This document shows, one piece after another, positions 47,601 through 64,000 of a DNA stretch of 64,000 bases. A model generated the notes under the pieces. It had not been told where the DNA came from. It made no database searches and worked only from the letters and a program-made list of their open reading frames with translations. This stretch comes from Pagrus major (Eukaryota; Chordata; Actinopteri; Spariformes; Sparidae): positions 21,231,458 through 21,295,457 of the forward strand of contig NC_133219.1 of the NCBI RefSeq assembly GCF_040436345.1, given 5' to 3'. The position numbers and the translations under genes are program-made. The stretch's first letter is position 1, and each line of letters opens with the position of its first letter.

Positions 47601-47890
47601 ATTATATTTCCCCTCTTTTGAAGCCAGAATAACTTCTATGGTCAGATTACAAACAGCTCAAAAGAAACTTTCCACAGTGAACAGTCCAAAAATCTAATCA
47701 AACAGCTTGCAATGCTGATATTACATCTAGCCTGAGTTTGTACATGGGCAGGCGGGGTTGGATATACTTGTGCATGTCAGGCACTAAACCAGGTCAGTGT
47801 CACTGTGTGATCTGATCCTGCATAGAGAATAATACAGTAACAGGTTTACACACAGTATAACCCAGCTGAGAGTTAGTTGACACTTATCAA
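44700..47890. other. Intergenic, no gene seen
   Basis: AT-rich sequence between the hAT-like element and the exon-like segments near 48 kb. Short ORFs occur on both strands, but none has a recognisable domain or a consistent splice context. Confidence 0.5.
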
Positions 47891-48048
47891 ATGTACGAAA
47901 AGGTGTGTGTGTGTGTGAATATAAACCAGGTTTCCAGTTCAGCCAGACCTACGCCCTGCATTTCTCAGGGGTCTTTACTTTCTTTTCATTCTGTCCCTCC
48001 ATTGTCCCTGTTTCCTCTCATTTCTCCCCATCCCGCCGGGCTGTCCTC

Positions 48049-48894
48049 AGGTGAGGCCGGCTCCTCACATCGCTCAGTGCTTTGTGTCCACACTCAATGG
48101 GATCACTGTGGAGACAGCACCGTCCCTGTTTCCAGCCTGCCAGCCACACCGGTTAGCCCTCAAGTGTTCACCTTACAAATCAGACAAACACCTGAGGTGG
48201 TTGATTTTACTGTATGGAAATATGAGGCAAAATATAGCTCTAAGGGTCAGTCTGTGTGCTGTACAGGAGTGAAGATATCACACATCATAGTAGGGACTCA
48301 GGGTCAAATTATTGTTTTTCTATCATGATTGTTTCCAATTTTCATTATTTACTTATCTCTAATAGTCAGAGTACCTCTATTATCATCACAATTCATAGTT
48401 TTCCATCATGTATAAGAGGTCAAAATTAATACAAGCTAGGTTTAAATCCCCTCACAAACACGTTAGTACACTAATAAACATAATATTTTTCATTGTAAAC
48501 AGAGTGTGTTTTAGATTTAGAAAGCAATCTGTCAAAAATTAGATACATTTATTTCCCTTCATATAATACAGTTACATTTGAATCAAGATATAAAGAGTTG
48601 ATTTAGTTTTACTGTTGCAGGAAATAAATTGTCAACTCACAGCTGCTGTTTGCAAACCTGTGATGCAATAAACCGCATTCAACATTTTAACCAGTTCCGT
48701 TTATGTGCACCACAGTTTAATTTTCACTCCTCTACCAGGTGTCAAGTTGCATCCTCCCATTTGTTGTTGTGGGATTGGACACACCGACAGCAGCTCCACC
48801 CCCAACAGTGAGATTTGTGCCTCTGCAACCAAACTCACCTGTGATATCTGGTCCAGCAACAACAGGCACTCACACCATCAGAGTCGTAACCTGA
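48049..48894 (+). other. Two exon-like segments of unknown identity upstream of the keratin
   Basis: A strong pyrimidine-rich acceptor (ending GCTGTCCTCAG at 48048) precedes a segment reading VRPAPHIAQCFVSTLNG and ending near a weak GTTAGC. A second acceptor (CTCTACCAG, 48739) precedes an open frame containing TVRFVPLQPNSPVISG and ending in TGA at 48892-48894. Either could be a terminal exon of an unrecognised gene or part of the keratin 5' UTR; a GTAAGT follows at about 48939. I do not recognise the peptides and the phase between segments is not established. Confidence 0.2.
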
Positions 48895-49199
48895 GCGAGC
48901 AGCACAAGAGAAGATCTATTGAAGAACTGAGCTCCATGTAAGTCCTATTTTATTCTTTATACGCTGTTACTTACTCATCAAATAACCGCTAAGTTTCTCT
49001 GAATGAGCAATCAAGTTTTCAGCTGTACACACACACATTTTAAATAATTTAAATGTTAAACATGTTTAATATTTAGCACTTGTAGTTTAGCAATCATCTC
49101 AACACAAGGTTCATTTAGTTGCTTTCCTGTGAAATGGAAAGATTACTGAACAGGCCCACTAAGGCTCTGCTTAACGTGACTGTTTGACTGTACTTTTTG

Positions 49200-49560
49200 A
49201 TGAGATGCAAAACAACTACAAAGAATTACAAAACAACAAAAGAGATACAGAATAATGATAAAGAGATGGAAAATGACTACAAAAAGATGTCAAATGGCTT
49301 TGAAAAGATGCAAAACAACAATCGAGAGATTAAGAGAGACCAAAGGGAGACATAAAATGACAACAGAGAGACACAAAACAACTACAGACACAAATTGACT
49401 ACAGAGAGACAGAAAGTGACTACAAAGAGACACTAAATACTCATAAAGAGACACAAATTGAATATGTGACGCAAAACAACCACAAAGAGAAAAGAAAACT
49501 GTAAATAGACGCAAAATGACTTCAGACATATGTAAAACAACTACAGCAAGACATTTTAGA
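49200..49560. repeat. Degenerate minisatellite ('gagacacaaaatgactacaaa')
   Basis: About 360 bp of A-rich sequence repeats variants of 'agagacacaaaacaactaca' at irregular spacing of roughly 25-35 bp. It lies about 250 bp upstream of the keratin first coding exon, in its 5' flank or first intron. The long minus-strand ORF over it is a product of the repetition. Confidence 0.75.
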
Positions 49561-49570
49561 CTGAAAATAG

Positions 49571-57265
<7,695 letters not shown>

Positions 57266-57407
57266 GCCCAATTGTGTGCAGGGAGGAATAATGTGTCCAT
57301 AATTCAACCCAAAATGCCTGCTGGCTTTAGGTAATTTTTTGTCATATGTTTTACTTATTTTGCATCAGGTTTTAATGCCTTATGCTTGCTCAATATAATA
57401 CTGAAAA

Positions 57408-57413
57408 AATAAA
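57408..57413 (+). terminator. Keratin poly(A) signal AATAAA
   Basis: AATAAA is 143 nt after the keratin stop codon, giving a compact 3' UTR. It is the first canonical signal downstream. Confidence 0.75.
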
Positions 57414-57824
57414 ATTTAAGTTCTCTTTAAAATAGTCTTTTTCAGCAATATATTTCTTTATATATGATCACTTAAATGAAAGCAGAAACTCGTAATCTTA
57501 ATGTAATGATCCTCTGAAATGTTAGAATAGTCTGTGTGATTATACACGTCCAAAGAAATGCCTTCAGATTGTGCTGGGTCTTCATTTGACACTGGAATTA
57601 CAGTAATAATCACCTCACTTGATCAGACAAAGAATCTTAACTCCAGGTCCACTCATGAGCTGTTTTTGGGTTTGATTGACACATTTAACACAGCTCACAC
57701 ATCTCAAAGTCTTCCTCAGCAGATGGTGTTTGCTCAATTGCTCAAAATGTGAAATAAAGTTAGTCACCTGACGATTTCTTCTTCTTGTTTTCAAGGTCAA
57801 GAATGAGCTTTCACACTAAACCTT

Positions 57825-58175
57825 TAAAGGAATAGTTTGCCTAGATGAGAAGATTGATACCACTCTCATGTTTGGTATGGCAAATATGCAGGTGCAGCTT
57901 TAGGTCAGTTATCTTAGCGGACTGTTATCTATGAAGACTGAAAACCAGGATAAACCACTATCCTCTTTTGTCTAGCAGTCATAAAGTCTGTCTACCAGCA
58001 CCTCTAATGCTCACTAATAAACACTTTATGTCTCATTTATACAAAAAACAAACTGTAAAAGTCTTTATGCTAAGCTAAGCTAACCAGCTGCTGGCTGTAG
58101 GTTCATATGAGAGCAGTATCAATCTATTTATCTTGTTTAATTTTAGGAGTATTTCCTAAAATTGTGAACTATTTT
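57825..58175. repeat. Dispersed fish inverted-repeat element, copy 6
   Basis: This is a well-preserved copy: it starts 'ctttaaaggaatagtttgcc' and has 'gatgagaagattgatacca', 'cagcacctctaatgctcac' and 'gctaagctaagctaaccagc'. It ends 'aattgtgaactattttc', the inverted counterpart of the start. Confidence 0.75.
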
Positions 58176-58179
58176 CTTT

Positions 58180-60570
58180 AATTATTATGTCAGAGGTTTT
58201 GTGGAAGGTTACAGTAAATGTAATTAATAGAAGTTCATCTTCCTTGTATGCGAAACTGTTTCCTATAGAAAATGTCTTGACCCTGCAACAATATCTACTG
58301 TATGTGCACGACAGTTTTCATGTGAAATAGTGATGAGAGTATTGTGATGTGCCGTAGCTTCATGATAGAAATAAACAAATCAACCAAAGCCAATGTACAG
58401 TGTCAATAAAACACAGTGTTTATAAATAAGTGTCCCCGTCATTTTAGAGAGATTTCAGCTCAAACAGAAACTTCAACTGATACTCGAGGAACATGATAGG
58501 AAGGAGGAACAAAGAAACATATGATTCTGCACCAAGAGGGCAGAAACTACCAAACCAACATATAGTAGTATCACGTAGCAGGCTTTTGTGTAAAGTATGT
58601 GAGTGTTGTGTTTCAGTGTCTTTCTCTGAGAGTTTGCGTGCACATGTACATGCAGCTTAGAGGAATTAAAGTAATGTTGGAATATAAATGCTAGAAATAC
58701 ATTTCAGGTGTGGACAAAGTGTGACGGAGCTCCATGAGACAAACAAAAAGGGCCAGAGCAAAATCCTAGACAACTGTGAATAAAAGCTGTTGTGCTGTTA
58801 TTCTGGGTCACTGTGATAATGGAGGACCACTTTAGATGTCATGGAAACACGGAGACAATGGGCTCACAGTTCAACAACAAAAGTTAAAAATCGTGTCAAA
58901 GGTTTGTGTTCTTCACCTGAGACTTTCAAGCGGTCGACTTCAAGGAAGATTGGGCAGATTGCGTTATACTTTATCATGTATATAGAGTGTGTGTGTATGT
59001 GTTTATTATGTGTGAGTTTTTCTATATGGTTGTAAGTGGACCACCTGCACTGCTGGATGGCTTCTAATTTCTGAATGCCTAAAACTGAAGTAATGGTAAA
59101 AGGTTCTGCCTGACTGTATCATCTCTCACAATTTTAAAACAAAAAATGAACAAGATTGTTTGTTAAACAGCGATATTAAATACAATTTTAGAAAAAAAAT
59201 TGGAACAAGATTATTGGCATTGTAATAGGTTGGAATATTCTCACAGCTCTTGCAGATTTATTTTAAATAAAATAAGACTTTAAGGACAGTTAAGCACTGC
59301 GATTACTCAATAAGCAGATTTGTTTAAACTGTGAAAAGGTTTTCAAATACAATCTGACTTTGCAAAATGATTAGTAACTTTAAAAAATGTAGTAAAAGTG
59401 CAATATTTCCCTCTGAAATGTCAGAGAGTAGAAGTATAAAGTAGCAGAAAAATTGGATAAAGTACCTTTACCTCTATCAATATTGTATTTGAGTAATGTA
59501 CTTTCCACCTGTTCCAGTTAGCTGCAACAGCTACAGTGATTTAAAGGTGGCTCTGCCTTAATATCTCTCCAGTCTAAAACTATCATTTTAATCAAATTTT
59601 AATCTAGTGTTGTTTTTAAAAAACAAAATAGTGTGAGACACCGTAACAATCCCACACATTTCTTTCCCTTTTTTCTCACCTGTCATGAAGCGATTCAGTG
59701 ACAAAGTGTTTGTGTTACTGTCTGCTCTGTTCATGTTCATGATATACTGGACAGACACACCTGCAGGTATCTGCATAGGTTCAGTCATATCCTTGGTATC
59801 AGCTCTATATACACCGTCTTTTGATAGAGTAGTAAATAACGCCTCCCTGTGGTGAAAAACATGCAGTGCCGCTGCAGGAAAAAAAAAACATTAAAAGCTG
59901 TAAATGGGCTATCTAAAAGTAATACCTTAATACCTTACCTACCTATAATATTTATTATATAACGCTGCAGCTTTGCATTTCATTGTATTTTATCTGCTGG
60001 CCTTAATGAGAATCTACCACAACAAATATGAAAATATGAAGTCAGAAGTGATGTGAGGACGTTGTGGTGAGATTGCTTCTTTCTTGCTTTAACAATTTTC
60101 TGGCACACTTTGGTGTGGAGCTCCTGTATCCAATAAGAAGATGTTTTCTGTTTTCCTAATTGTTTTTTTTAATTTTAATAATGCCTTCACAAATTAATAC
60201 ATACGCAGAGAAACAAACAAAACATTCAAAGGGTGGTGAGCCTTGTGTCTAACGGAGCTGGGGTTAAAAAACAAAAAACATTCTGTCCTGCATACAACAC
60301 CCTCTGTCACCCTTATTCTCGACATTTTGACTTTTTCTTGAGATGCTAATGAAAATTAAAAAAACCCTAATACTCTTCTGTACATGACAGATGTTGTAAG
60401 TACAGAACCGAACAATGTTTACAATCTATCTGTAATTTAAAGAGATGACCAAGAGATGATGTCAAATTGGGGGTCAGTATCTTGCTCAAGGATACTGCCA
60501 GGTCTCTAATTCAGGCTTAAGGGTTACGGGGTTAGGGTTCAGGGACTTTAAGGAGGGTTACACCTAAGGA
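58180..60570. other. Intergenic between keratin and the coiled-coil gene
   Basis: No gene is supported. The stretch holds a (GTGT) run near 58987, a partial 'agtagaagtataaagtagca' repeat near 59420-59515 and AT-rich DNA. A TTTAAT near 60173 reads ATTAAA on the minus strand and could be a distant variant poly(A) signal for the coiled-coil gene. Confidence 0.45.
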
Positions 60571-60577
60571 CAATGTA

Positions 60578-60960
60578 GACTAACCAATTAACCTTTCTTT
60601 TTTGTACGTCTTTTGACTGTGGGAGGAAACCGGAGCACCCGGAGAGAACCCACAATGGTTAAGGGTTAGGGCTCAGGAGTTCAGGGACGAGCCACTGTGA
60701 TCTGAACTCTGGTCTTATTCTTAGCTGAGCCTCTCATATCTGATCTGGAGAGCAGTGTGACTTTTTTAGACTAACTGATTAACTTAACTTTTTTTGCATG
60801 TCTTTGGACTGTGGGAGGAAGCCGGAGCACCCGGAGAGAACCCACAATGGTTAAGGGTTAGGGCTCAGGAGTTCAGGGACAAGCTACTGTGATCTGAACT
60901 CTGGTCTTATTCTTAGCTGAGCCTCTCATATCTGATCTGGAGAGCAGTGTGACTTTAAGG
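60578..60960. repeat. 192-bp direct tandem duplication
   Basis: Two copies, 60578-60768 and 60769-60960, are almost identical apart from small differences at the left ends. Each contains 'gactgtgggaggaaaccgga' or 'gactgtgggaggaagccgga', then 'gagcacccggagagaaccc', 'ggttaagggttagggctcag' and 'tctgatctggagagcagtg'. The 'tgtgggaggaaaccggag' phrase is a familiar dispersed fish repeat. The duplication ends about 75 bp past the coiled-coil gene stop codon, in its probable 3' UTR. Confidence 0.85.
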
Positions 60961-61034
60961 CAGCTTGTGATATTCATTGTTAATGTCACTCTGCCCTCTC
61001 ATCAGATCATTGCTGGTGGAGCCTGAAATCAGTG

Positions 61035-63551
61035 TCACTGATGTGTCCAAACTGAAAGTTTGACTTTGCCAGGTGTTGTGCCTGAAGCTGGGATAAGCTG
61101 TACTAAGCTCTCTCGAGAGCCAGATTTGTGCTTTTCCTCCTGAGTCTCAGTCTGTCTGGTCAAACATTCCTTGAGCTCGACACGGTGCTTCTCACACTTG
61201 GTCTTTTCTTTTACCAGAGCAGACGAAATTTTATCAATTCTCCGCTGTAACTCTAAGTTTTTTGTGATTTCCTGTTTTAGCTTGTCTTTAAGTTTTGTCT
61301 TGCTCTCTGACTGTTGTGCTCTGAGTTCATCTACCATCTTCACGAGCTTATCGATGGTAGATTGACTCTCAGAGTTGGCCTCGTTTTTTTTTGCTCTCTC
61401 ATATTCTGTCTCCATAGTCTTGAGTTTAGCTCTGATATCTGCGTTCTCTTTCTTTTGCATCTTTATCTTTTTATATGCTCTCGAGAAGCGATCATTCTCC
61501 TTCTTGATTGCCTTCTCAAGTCCGCTGCGAATTTCTGCTTCCTTCTGCTGCTGGTAGACAGCAGCCTCATAGTCCCTCTGGAGGTCACAGTTTCTTGTTC
61601 TCTCATCTCTGAGGTCAGAAACAGACCGGTCGACCGCATGCTGCAGGGAGAAAAAATTGCTGGAGGAGGCCTCCAGATCCCTCCGAAGCGTCTCAATCTC
61701 CTTCTTGTGCTCTTCAAGTTCAGCTGTCATTTCAGTGATTGTGACTTCCAGCTTGGCTTTTGTCTGCTGGAGCTCCTTTTGTGACTTCAATAGATCGGCC
61801 ACTTTTGCTTGCATGAACTCTTTTTCAGCATGTTCCTTCTTAATGGCCTCCTCAAGTCTGCTGTCATTTTTCTTTGACATCATCTCTTCATGGGACTCAC
61901 AGAAAGTGTGGTGTTTAGATTTAAGTCTCTCATTTTCTGTCTCCATAGCCTTGAATGAAGCTTTGAGAATTGCGCTCTCTTCCTTTTGCATTTGCATCTC
62001 TCTAGATACAATGGAGTAACGAGCCCTCTCCTTCTCAAGGGCATCTTCAAGTCTGCTGCGAGCCTCTGCGTCTTCCTGAAGCTGTTTTTCACTCAGCTGT
62101 CTCTTGTTTTCGGCAGCCTCAAGTTCATTTTGCAGGCAACTGATTTCAGACTTAAGGGCATTCATTTCGGCACAATTCACCCTGTCACACTCTGCTGCTT
62201 CTTTGGGCAGACTAGAGGAGGCCTCCAGATCCCTCTGAAGCTTCTCAATCACCTTCTTGTGCTCTTCATGTTGAGCTGTCATGTCAGTGATTGTGACTTC
62301 CAGCTTGGCTTTTGTCCGCTGGAGCTCCTTTTGTGACTTCTTTAGATCAGCCACTTTTGCTTGCATGAACTCTTTTTCAGCATGTTCCTTCTTAATGGCC
62401 TCCTCAAGTCTGCTGTCATTTTTCTTTGACATCATCTCTTCATGGGACTCAGAGAAAGTGTGGTGTTTAGATTTAAGTCTCTTATTTTCTGTCTCCATAG
62501 CCTTGAATGAAGCTTTGAGAATTGCGCTCTCTTCCTTTTGCATTTGCATCTCTCTAGATACAATGGAGTAACGAGCCCTCTCCTTCTCAAGGGCATCTTC
62601 AAGTCTGCTGCGAGCCTCTGCTTCTTCCTGAAGCTGTTCTCTACTAAGCTGCATCATGGTTTTTTTGGTAGCCTCAAGTTCATCTTGCAGGCAACGGATT
62701 TCAGACGCCATTTGCTGGTTTGCCTGAGTCGCGAACTCGAAGTCCTCTGCTTCCTTCTGCTGCTGGTTGAGAGCATCCTTCAAGGCACTCTGGAGTTTAC
62801 TGTTTCTTGCTCTCTCTGCTTTGAGGTCAGAAGTGCACTGGTTGACTGTCTGTTGCAGTGCGGAAGCAAACTTTTTCTTGGCTTCAAATTTGCTTTGGAG
62901 ATTCTCAATAATGGACCGCATGTGTTCAAGTTCATCGTATGTCGGTGGTCTTTCCACCTGCTGCTCATTAAAGGGAGCACAGGAGTAGTTGCCTCTGCTG
63001 GACACTGAGGGCTGCTGCTGGACTTTGTCCATCAGCTGAAATGCTTCTGTAGTCTCAGGCTGCAGCAAGATGTCCTTCTCAATGTCCTCCTCAACTTCTG
63101 TACATAACTCTGAACACTCTGAGACCTCACTTTCTTCTGAAAACTCCTCAATTCCCTGCATCATATTCCTCTTAGCGCCCTTTTCAAGCTCCTGTACTTC
63201 CCCTTTGATGTTTTTATCCTTCTTCTTCTTCTCCTTATTTCCAAAATTAATGTTATCAGAGGGATTCATCTTTGGGGTCTGTGGAGCGGCCAGGGGTGGG
63301 ATGGAGGAAAATCTTCCTGTTCTAGGTGTGTCCAGAACACACTCCTGAGACTTCTCTGATATCTTAGATCCACCGCTCTGTGGACCAGGTTTTGATTGTT
63401 GGCAGGTTTTGATTGACTTTCCAATTCTCATCTCCTTCCTCTCAATCCCTGGGATCAGTGGAGGGGTCAGAGATGTCCTGGCCGGCAGGCCCAACAGGCC
63501 CGGCAGGCCCAACAGGCCCGGCAGGGAGACAAGTCGTCCTTTTCTGTTCAT
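61035..63551 (-). CDS. Repetitive coiled-coil protein, unrecognised, single uninterrupted ORF
   Basis: An 838-codon frame runs from ATG 63551-63549 to TGA 61037-61035 with no intron. The N-terminal ~195 residues are not coiled coil: a short LPGLLG repeat near residues 11-24, a lysine cluster (NKEKKKKDKNIKGE, near 105-118), an acidic stretch (EEFSEESEVSECSEL), and a PPTY motif near 202. From about residue 210 to 815 the sequence is heptad-like and rich in Glu, Lys, Gln and Leu, without keratin rod motifs. Two 184-residue units are near-duplicates (each contains EARSRLEDALEKERARYSIV) and a third diverged unit follows. The frame is open upstream of the ATG to a possible acceptor (ATTTTCAG, 63579-63586 region), so this could be a large last exon. 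It looks like golgin- or trichohyalin-type proteins in composition only; function unknown. Confidence 0.75.
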   Translation of the reverse strand: MNRKGRLVSLPGLLGLPGLLGLPARTSLTPPLIPGIERKEMRIGKSIKTCQQSKPGPQSGGSKISEKSQECVLDTPRTGRFSSIPPLAAPQTPKMNPSDNINFGNKEKKKKDKNIKGEVQELEKGAKRNMMQGIEEFSEESEVSECSELCTEVEEDIEKDILLQPETTEAFQLMDKVQQQPSVSSRGNYSCAPFNEQQVERPPTYDELEHMRSIIENLQSKFEAKKKFASALQQTVNQCTSDLKAERARNSKLQSALKDALNQQQKEAEDFEFATQANQQMASEIRCLQDELEATKKTMMQLSREQLQEEAEARSRLEDALEKERARYSIVSREMQMQKEESAILKASFKAMETENKRLKSKHHTFSESHEEMMSKKNDSRLEEAIKKEHAEKEFMQAKVADLKKSQKELQRTKAKLEVTITDMTAQHEEHKKVIEKLQRDLEASSSLPKEAAECDRVNCAEMNALKSEISCLQNELEAAENKRQLSEKQLQEDAEARSRLEDALEKERARYSIVSREMQMQKEESAILKASFKAMETENERLKSKHHTFCESHEEMMSKKNDSRLEEAIKKEHAEKEFMQAKVADLLKSQKELQQTKAKLEVTITEMTAELEEHKKEIETLRRDLEASSSNFFSLQHAVDRSVSDLRDERTRNCDLQRDYEAAVYQQQKEAEIRSGLEKAIKKENDRFSRAYKKIKMQKKENADIRAKLKTMETEYERAKKNEANSESQSTIDKLVKMVDELRAQQSESKTKLKDKLKQEITKNLELQRRIDKISSALVKEKTKCEKHRVELKECLTRQTETQEEKHKSGSRESLVQLIPASGTTPGKVKLSVWTHQ
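61617..62720 (-). repeat. 552-bp (184-codon) internal tandem repeat of the coiled-coil gene
   Basis: Units 62169-62720 and 61617-62168 align with a constant 552-bp offset. For example 'gcctccagatccct' occurs at 61669 and 62221, and 'ttcctgaagctg' about 552 bp apart near 62072 and 62624. The segments 61669-62086 and 62221-62638 are nearly identical at the nucleotide level, which suggests a recent duplication or gene conversion. Confidence 0.85.
63484..63525 (-). repeat. 18-bp in-frame tandem repeat encoding LPGLLG
   Basis: Two full copies and a partial copy of GGCAGGCCCAACAGGCCC. On the coding (minus) strand they give LPGLLG-LPGLLG-LPA near the N-terminus of the coiled-coil protein. Copy number is likely to vary by slippage. 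Confidence 0.85.
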
Positions 63552-63578
63552 CTTCTTATCTTGAAGAAATTGACGCAC

Positions 63579-64000
63579 TTTGCTGAAAATCTTGCTTCAA
63601 TACAGCTGGGATAAAACCTGGCTTCGTATATTCCTGAACTGACTGCAACACCTCTACTACTGTGATGTGTGTCTTATAGCAGTGATCAGAGGAATGGAAG
63701 GAATGGTCACACTCAATCAAAGAGCTTCCCAGCTTTAGAATCCAGATCAAAGCCCCAGTTCTCAATTTCAATCAATAACATTCTATCCTGCTCTCCCATT
63801 GGTTGTTAGCCATGCTAATAGTGTCGGTGTAATGTATCCAGTCACATAAAATCAAAACCATCTTCATGTCAAATGGGACATGTGAGAAAGTATGTTTTCA
63901 AGTCCTCAAAGGCTTCCCCACAATGCATCTCCTGCATGGATGTCTTAGTATTATAATGGACAATAAAAGGTGATTAATGGAAGATTTAACAAATAAGTCA
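63579..64000 (-). promoter_or_regulatory. Upstream region of the coiled-coil gene
   Basis: No other gene is seen. On the minus strand a CCAAT box (AACCAATGGGAG, near 63795-63806) and an AT-rich tract lie about 250 bp upstream of the ATG. That could make this the promoter of an intronless gene. Alternatively it is intron sequence before a large last exon. Confidence 0.25.

Noticed and set aside
49200..49560. CRISPR-like array
   Set aside because: Repeats are degenerate and irregularly spaced with no distinct spacers, and the genome is vertebrate; it is a minisatellite.
61314..63008. Long plus-strand ORFs opposite the coiled-coil gene
   Set aside because: They are antisense shadows; their repeated sequences mirror the duplicated coiled-coil units and have Ser/Leu/Phe bias expected from reversed Glu/Lys codons.
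63576..63578. Upstream start (GTG) for the coiled-coil ORF
   Set aside because: A non-ATG start is unlikely in a vertebrate; the first in-frame ATG is at 63551, and the sequence upstream may instead be reached through a splice acceptor.

Overview
The window is nuclear DNA from a ray-finned fish, most likely a percomorph teleost. The evidence is compact vertebrate genes with short GT-AG introns, vertebrate-only families (cyclooxygenase, LIM homeobox, type I keratin), and many copies of dispersed repeats typical of teleost genomes. There are no prokaryotic features.

Layout. (1) 242-3973 (+): the 3' part of an unnamed single-pass membrane protein gene, with a very long Pro/Thr/Ser/Gln-rich ectodomain stalk, one membrane helix and a cytoplasmic tail. 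Its N-terminal exons lie upstream of the window. (2) 7387-14496 (-): a complete 11-coding-exon cyclooxygenase-1 (ptgs1) gene, 595 aa by my splice model. (3) About 14.6-30.1 kb: a long region with no gene I can support. It holds repeats (a TIR element, a tRNA-derived SINE with a perfect hairpin) and possible lhx6 regulatory DNA. (4) 30172-37916 (+): a complete LIM-homeobox gene, best matched to lhx6 (309 aa, eight coding exons), carrying a large fold-back repeat in one intron. (5) About 38.6-49.8 kb: intergenic DNA with several miniature inverted-repeat elements (one with a near-perfect 8-bp target duplication), a possible conserved regulatory block, and two exon-like segments I cannot assign. 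(6) 49814-57265 (+): a complete type I keratin gene of the K18-like class (426 aa), with an apparent GC 5' splice site after its fourth coding exon. (7) 61035-63551 (-): an uninterrupted 838-codon ORF for a repetitive coiled-coil protein that I do not recognise, with a 192-bp tandem duplication downstream of it.

The genes do not form a pathway. ptgs1 makes prostaglandin H2 at the ER and nuclear membrane, lhx6 is a neuronal and craniofacial transcription factor, the keratin is an epithelial filament subunit. The ptgs1-lhx6 pairing recalls human 9q33, where RBM18 and MRRF lie between them; neither is visible here. I found no convincing new multi-gene system. The points most worth checking are the orphan coiled-coil gene, the COX-2-like residues in the COX-1 active site, the GC donor in the keratin and the inverted-repeat elements. 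All exon boundaries were read by eye from splice consensus, phase and remembered homologues; no transcript or database search was available.
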